A stretch of 17,212 bases of DNA, from positions 1 to 17,212 of the forward strand of contig JAWOEH010000157.1 in the NCBI GenBank assembly GCA_046482855.1, given 5' to 3'. The notes beneath the pieces are model-generated. The model was not told where the DNA came from. It did no database searches and saw only the letters and a list, made by a program, of their open reading frames with translations. This document shows positions 13,742 to 17,212 of this stretch, one piece after another. The DNA comes from CAYVSF01 sp046482855 (GTDB lineage: Bacteria; Bacteroidota; Bacteroidia; Bacteroidales; UBA12077). A program made the translations under genes and the position numbers. Numbering within the stretch: the first letter of the stretch is position 1; every line of letters begins with the position of its first letter.

Positions 13742-16700
13742 ATGTACAAAAAATTCTTAACCGCAGCCCTTGGCGGATTTCTTTTTCTTCAAAGTTTTGG
13801 GCAAACGGGAGCGTTGTTGCGCTATCCTGCCATTGACAAGGAAGGCAATCAGGTTGCCTTCACCTACCAGGGCGATGTTTGGGTACAACCACTTAATACC
13901 ACAGGCCCTGCCAAACGTTTAACCTTGCATGAAGCGTATGACTACCACCCTGTATGGTCGACCGATGGGAAATCACTGGCTTTTGCCAGCGACCGATATG
14001 GAGGCGACGACATTTTTACAGTACCTGTTGCAGGAGGTACCCCCTCTCGACTAACCTTTCATTCCACAAGCGACATTCCCCACCACTGGACGGAGGAGAA
14101 TAATTTGCTTTTCACCACTCGCCGTGTTTTTGCTCAGGTGGAACGTGAGCGAGAGATACATACGATAGCTACCCGGGGAGGTATGCCTAAACGGATTATG
14201 GACGCAATGGGTGACATGGTTACTCAATCGCCCGATGGCAACCTGCTGGCTTTTACGCGTGGCCATAGTCGTGCCGAACGGGAAGATTATAGCGGCCCGG
14301 CAAATCACGACATCTGGATTTACAATAAAAAAGCTGATAAATATATTCAACTTACCCAAAACAAAGCACAAGATATTTACCCAAAATTTGCCGGAAACAA
14401 TACCCTTGTATTTCTTAGTGCTCGTGATGGGAAATATAATGTGTACCAAATTGCTTTAACCGAAGCAGGAGAAAAGTCAGGCAATTTCAAACAACGTACT
14501 GATTTTACCGACGAAGGCATACGCCATTTTGATGTTTCGGAAGATGGCAATACGTTGGTTTTTGAACGAAAAGCCTCGGTATATGTAAAACGTGGAGAAG
14601 CAAAGGCCACAGCATTACAAACCGATTTAACCGCTGATTCCCGCTTTGTTCCCCGCGAACACAAGACTTTTCGCAATCAGGTTTCAGCATTTCAACCTTC
14701 GCCAAATGGCAAATTAGTAGTCTTTGAAATTCGCGGCGAGCTATTTCTTGCGCGCAATAACAAAGAAAATAAACGGACCATTACCCTGACCAAACATGCC
14801 TCGCGCGATGAGGATGCAGTATGGCTCAATGACTCAACACTGCTTTTCGTGAGCAACCGGGATGGGAACAACGAGATTTACAAAATCTCCTCAGCCGATG
14901 AACAACAGAGCAGCCTGCTACAAACCATGATCTTTAAGAAAGAGCGGCTGACGAAAACACAAACTGACGAAAAACAACTTACCGTTGCACCCGACGGAAA
15001 ACACATTGCTTATGTGGAGGAAGATGGCAATCTGGTTGTGGCCGAAGTCAACAAAAAAGGCATCGAGAACAAGACCTACTTGCTGAAAGGTTGGCAGAGG
15101 CCGGGAGATATTAGCTGGAGCCCGGACAGCAAATGGCTGGCCTATGTGAAGTCAGATCTTTACGGAAACTCTGAAGTTTATGTACATAAGGCCGATAATA
15201 CCGAAGGACCAGTAAATGTAAGCATGCACCCAAAAGCCGATAGGGAACCCTTCTGGAGCAAGGATGGATCAAAATTAGGATTTACTTCTTTGCGGAATAA
15301 TGGGGATACTGATGTATGGTTTGCCTGGTTGAAAAAAGAAGATTGGCAACGAACACAGGACGACTGGTACGAACTGGAAGAGGAAAACAATGAAAATGAC
15401 AAAGACAAAAAGGTAGAAATTGATCTGAAAAACATCCACCAACGTCTGGTTCAGGTAACCAGCTTGCCCGGTAATGAAAGTAACGTGGTAATATCGGACA
15501 ACGGGGAGACATTTTACTTTGTTACCAACCGCAATAGTCGTCAAACCTACAACGCCGATCAAGACCTATTTCAGGTCGATTGGGACGGCAAAAACATGAA
15601 ACCTCTTACTAAAGGCAACCAACGTCCCTCAAATCTGCAACTTACTCCTGACGGAAAAGAGCTGATGTACTTGGTGCGCGGCACCATAAAGAGCATGAAC
15701 CTAAAAGCCAGCAAAGCAGCCACCATTCCCTTTTCAGCGGATATGGTAATTAACTATGCAGCCGAAAGGGAAGTGAAATTTGAAGAAGGCTGGAAGATCA
15801 TCCAGGAAGGTTTTTATGATCCGCAATTTCATGGAAACGATTGGGAGGCATTAAAAGAGCAATATAAACCCTATTGCATGATGGCCTCTACCGACAGGGA
15901 TTTCGAAGACATGTTCAATCGGATGCTGGGACAATTAAACGCCAGCCATATGGGACTTTACAGCCGCGATCGCGTTGAAACCGAACGGGAGTATACCGGT
16001 TTATTAGGGGTGGAATTAGAGCCCCATAAGAAAGGTGCCGAAATTACCTACGTAGTTCCCGATTCGCCAGCCGACCGTGAAGAGAGCAAACTGAATGAGG
16101 GAGATATTCTTCTGGCCATTGATCAAGTTCCCGTTAATGCAGAGACCAACATCTATGAACACCTGATTAACAAGCATAACGAAAAAATGCTACTTCGGGT
16201 AAAAGGCACTGACGGACAAGAGCGTGATGTAGTACTGCGTGGAGCACGCAGTCTGAGCAGTGAAAAATACGACGCTTGGGTAGCCTCACGCCGCCAGCTG
16301 ACCGACAAATACAGCGACGGAAAGTTGGGCTATTTGCATATCCGTGGGATGAACTGGACCAGTTTTGAGCGGTTTGAACGTGAATTAATGGCTGCAGGCC
16401 ACGGTAAAGAGGGAATTGTTATTGATGTGCGCTTTAACGGCGGGGGTTGGACAACCGACTACTTAATGGCCGTACTTACTGTACGCCAGCACGCCTATAC
16501 AATTCCTCGTACAGCAATTGAAAACCTGGAGAAAGAACACCAAAACTTTACCGACTACTATCCCTATTCGGAGCGTGCCCCGTTAGCTGTTTGGAACAAA
16601 CCTTCAATAGCCATGTGTAATGAGGCCAGTTATTCGAATGCCGAAATCTTTTCGCATGCCTATAAAACCCTTGGACTGGGAAAACTTGTAGGTCAACCCA

Positions 16701-16918
16701 CTTTTGGTGCCGTCATCTCAACCGGTGGCGCCCGGCTCGTAGACGGTTCCTATATCCGCTTGCCTTTCCGTGCCTGGTATACCAAAGGCGACCAGATGAA
16801 CATGGAAAATGGCCCTGCTGTACCAGACATAATCGTAAATAACGCTCCGGACGATAAAGCGAATGATCGCGATCCACAATTGAAGCGAGCAGTTGAAGAG
16901 TTATTGAAAGATATTTAA
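13742..16918 (+). CDS. Exported tricorn-like S41 serine protease
   Basis: A 1058-residue homologue of tricorn protease (MEROPS S41), secreted to the periplasm by an N-terminal signal peptide (FLTAALGGFLFLQSFGQ, cleavage near residue 20). In order: two beta-propeller regions of PD40/WD40-like repeats (about 25-340 and 345-660, for example YDYHPVWSTDGKSLAFASDR) split by linkers, one of them strongly acidic (DDWYELEEENNENDKD). A helical C1 domain follows at about 672-750 with FYDPQFHGNDWEAL, then a PDZ domain at about 755-845 and the C2 catalytic domain. Catalytic residues appear intact: S735-H736 (NASHMG), nucleophile S965 (NEASYSNAEIF) and E1022 (MENGPAVPDI), corresponding to tricorn S745, H746, S965 and E1023. 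It probably degrades or trims peptides; the substrate is unknown. A strong SD precedes it and a terminator follows. No frameshift or missing domain is seen. Confidence 0.95.
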   Translation: MYKKFLTAALGGFLFLQSFGQTGALLRYPAIDKEGNQVAFTYQGDVWVQPLNTTGPAKRLTLHEAYDYHPVWSTDGKSLAFASDRYGGDDIFTVPVAGGTPSRLTFHSTSDIPHHWTEENNLLFTTRRVFAQVEREREIHTIATRGGMPKRIMDAMGDMVTQSPDGNLLAFTRGHSRAEREDYSGPANHDIWIYNKKADKYIQLTQNKAQDIYPKFAGNNTLVFLSARDGKYNVYQIALTEAGEKSGNFKQRTDFTDEGIRHFDVSEDGNTLVFERKASVYVKRGEAKATALQTDLTADSRFVPREHKTFRNQVSAFQPSPNGKLVVFEIRGELFLARNNKENKRTITLTKHASRDEDAVWLNDSTLLFVSNRDGNNEIYKISSADEQQSSLLQTMIFKKERLTKTQTDEKQLTVAPDGKHIAYVEEDGNLVVAEVNKKGIENKTYLLKGWQRPGDISWSPDSKWLAYVKSDLYGNSEVYVHKADNTEGPVNVSMHPKADREPFWSKDGSKLGFTSLRNNGDTDVWFAWLKKEDWQRTQDDWYELEEENNENDKDKKVEIDLKNIHQRLVQVTSLPGNESNVVISDNGETFYFVTNRNSRQTYNADQDLFQVDWDGKNMKPLTKGNQRPSNLQLTPDGKELMYLVRGTIKSMNLKASKAATIPFSADMVINYAAEREVKFEEGWKIIQEGFYDPQFHGNDWEALKEQYKPYCMMASTDRDFEDMFNRMLGQLNASHMGLYSRDRVETEREYTGLLGVELEPHKKGAEITYVVPDSPADREESKLNEGDILLAIDQVPVNAETNIYEHLINKHNEKMLLRVKGTDGQERDVVLRGARSLSSEKYDAWVASRRQLTDKYSDGKLGYLHIRGMNWTSFERFERELMAAGHGKEGIVIDVRFNGGGWTTDYLMAVLTVRQHAYTIPRTAIENLEKEHQNFTDYYPYSERAPLAVWNKPSIAMCNEASYSNAEIFSHAYKTLGLGKLVGQPTFGAVISTGGARLVDGSYIRLPFRAWYTKGDQMNMENGPAVPDIIVNNAPDDKANDRDPQLKRAVEELLKDI

Positions 16919-16932
16919 AAACTCAAAGCCCG

Positions 16933-16961
16933 CTGCATGGAGAAATAAAAGCAGCATGCAG
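16933..16961 (+). other. Hairpin just downstream of the tricorn-like gene
   Basis: CTGCATG at 16933-16939 pairs with CATGCAG at 16955-16961 and is followed by TTTT. A competing pair, GCTGC at 16932-16936 with GCAGC at 16951-16955, uses part of the same bases. It could be an auxiliary terminator ahead of the strong one at 16980. Confidence 0.4.
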
Positions 16962-16979
16962 TTTTACATAACAAGAAAT

Positions 16980-17014
16980 AGAGGATTGAAACAGTTTCAA
17001 TCCTCTCTTTTTTG
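16980..17014 (+). terminator. Intrinsic terminator of the tricorn-like gene
   Basis: A perfect 12-base stem (16980-16991 with 16995-17006) around a CAG loop is followed by CTTTTTTG. It lies 62 bases after the stop codon and faces the Hsp20 terminator. Confidence 0.88.
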
Positions 17015-17050
17015 TTATTATACCAATTAAAACAAATTTTCCATTGGTCA

Positions 17051-17080
17051 AAATAAAAACGGCAGCCTTTACGACTGCCG
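17051..17080 (-). terminator. Intrinsic terminator of the Hsp20 gene
   Basis: On the minus strand CGGCAG and CTGCCG (17080-17075 with 17065-17060) form a GC-rich 6-base stem with a 9-base loop, followed by TTTTTATTTT. It begins 17 bases after the Hsp20 stop codon. Confidence 0.75.
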
Positions 17081-17097
17081 AATGGTATTTCTTTCGC

Positions 17098-17212
17098 TTA
17101 TTCAATCTCTATCTTTCGATTAGGCTTTTCACGTGCTTCTTCTCGTTTTGGAATGACCACTTCTAAAATGCCGTTCTTGTGCGTTGCACTGATTTTATCC
17201 TGGTCGACATGC
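17098..17212 (-). CDS. Small heat-shock protein Hsp20, C-terminal end (5' part outside the window)
   Basis: The minus strand is open from the window edge to TAA at 17100-17098 and gives 37 residues ending NRKIEIE. The segment KNGILEVVIPKRE is the last conserved strand of the alpha-crystallin domain (usual form GVLTVTLPK), and the C-terminal IEIE is the I-X-I motif that docks neighbouring dimers in the oligomer. The product would be an ATP-independent holdase chaperone in the cytoplasm. Start, promoter and heat-shock control lie outside the window. A terminator follows directly. Recognition rests on a short tail but both diagnostic elements are present. Confidence 0.88.
   Translation of the reverse strand, partial: HVDQDKISATHKNGILEVVIPKREEAREKPNRKIEIE

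Noticed and set aside
14051..14449. 132-codon minus-strand open frame inside the tricorn-like gene
   Set aside because: It lies wholly opposite conserved beta-propeller coding sequence and has no recognisable motif or start signal.
1..17212. Mobile element, prophage, CRISPR or genomic island
   Set aside because: No transposase, integrase, long terminal repeats, regularly spaced repeats or sharp change in composition could be found by reading.

Overview
The window looks like chromosomal DNA of a member of the Bacteroidota. Base composition is AT-leaning and even throughout. Proteins with family-typical export signals, a TPR-type sensor kinase, a Bacteroidota-style Uup ABC-F protein and an exported tricorn-like protease all fit that phylum. 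Most starts lack a Shine-Dalgarno (SD) sequence and are preceded by A-rich leaders or TAnnTTT(A/G)-like boxes. No insertion sequence, phage gene, tRNA, rRNA or CRISPR array is visible. This reads as ordinary core chromosome with a few less usual genes.

Layout. Bases 1-132 are the last 43 codons of an unidentified gene, followed by a strong terminator. Next comes an exported Omp85/BamA-like outer-membrane protein (253-2178). A 371-base gap follows that holds a nested hairpin and a possible promoter. A typical 2-Cys peroxiredoxin (2550-3176) comes next, with its own terminator. pabB (3245-4546) overlaps tilS (4539-5873) by 8 bases and the two probably share a transcript. tilS converges on aroC, the last of four minus-strand genes. 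In transcription order these are uup (10692-8800), a GAF-like/nucleotidyltransferase fusion (8723-7932), a calcineurin-type phosphoesterase (7884-7036) and aroC (6887-5898). A TPR-containing histidine kinase (10805-12838) is divergent from uup. It is followed by nth (endonuclease III, 12996-13634) and a 1058-residue tricorn-like protease (13742-16918). The right edge has two facing terminators and the C-terminal end of a minus-strand Hsp20.

How the genes relate. aroC makes chorismate and pabB consumes it toward p-aminobenzoate and folate, but they lie in separate transcription units. tilS, nth and uup are housekeeping functions (decoding, base-excision repair, translation). The peroxiredoxin and Hsp20 are stress proteins. 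The outer-membrane protein, kinase and tricorn homologue act in the envelope.

The least described part is 7036-8762. A sensor-like domain fused to a pol-beta-type nucleotidyltransferase is followed by a metallophosphoesterase. The pair is preceded by a possible promoter, a 20-codon leader ORF with the best SD in the neighbourhood, and a hairpin that would hide that SD. This is the best candidate here for an uncharacterised regulatory or modification system, but its function is inferred only. A second point of note is that AroC resembles the short clostridial form rather than the usual Bacteroidota form.
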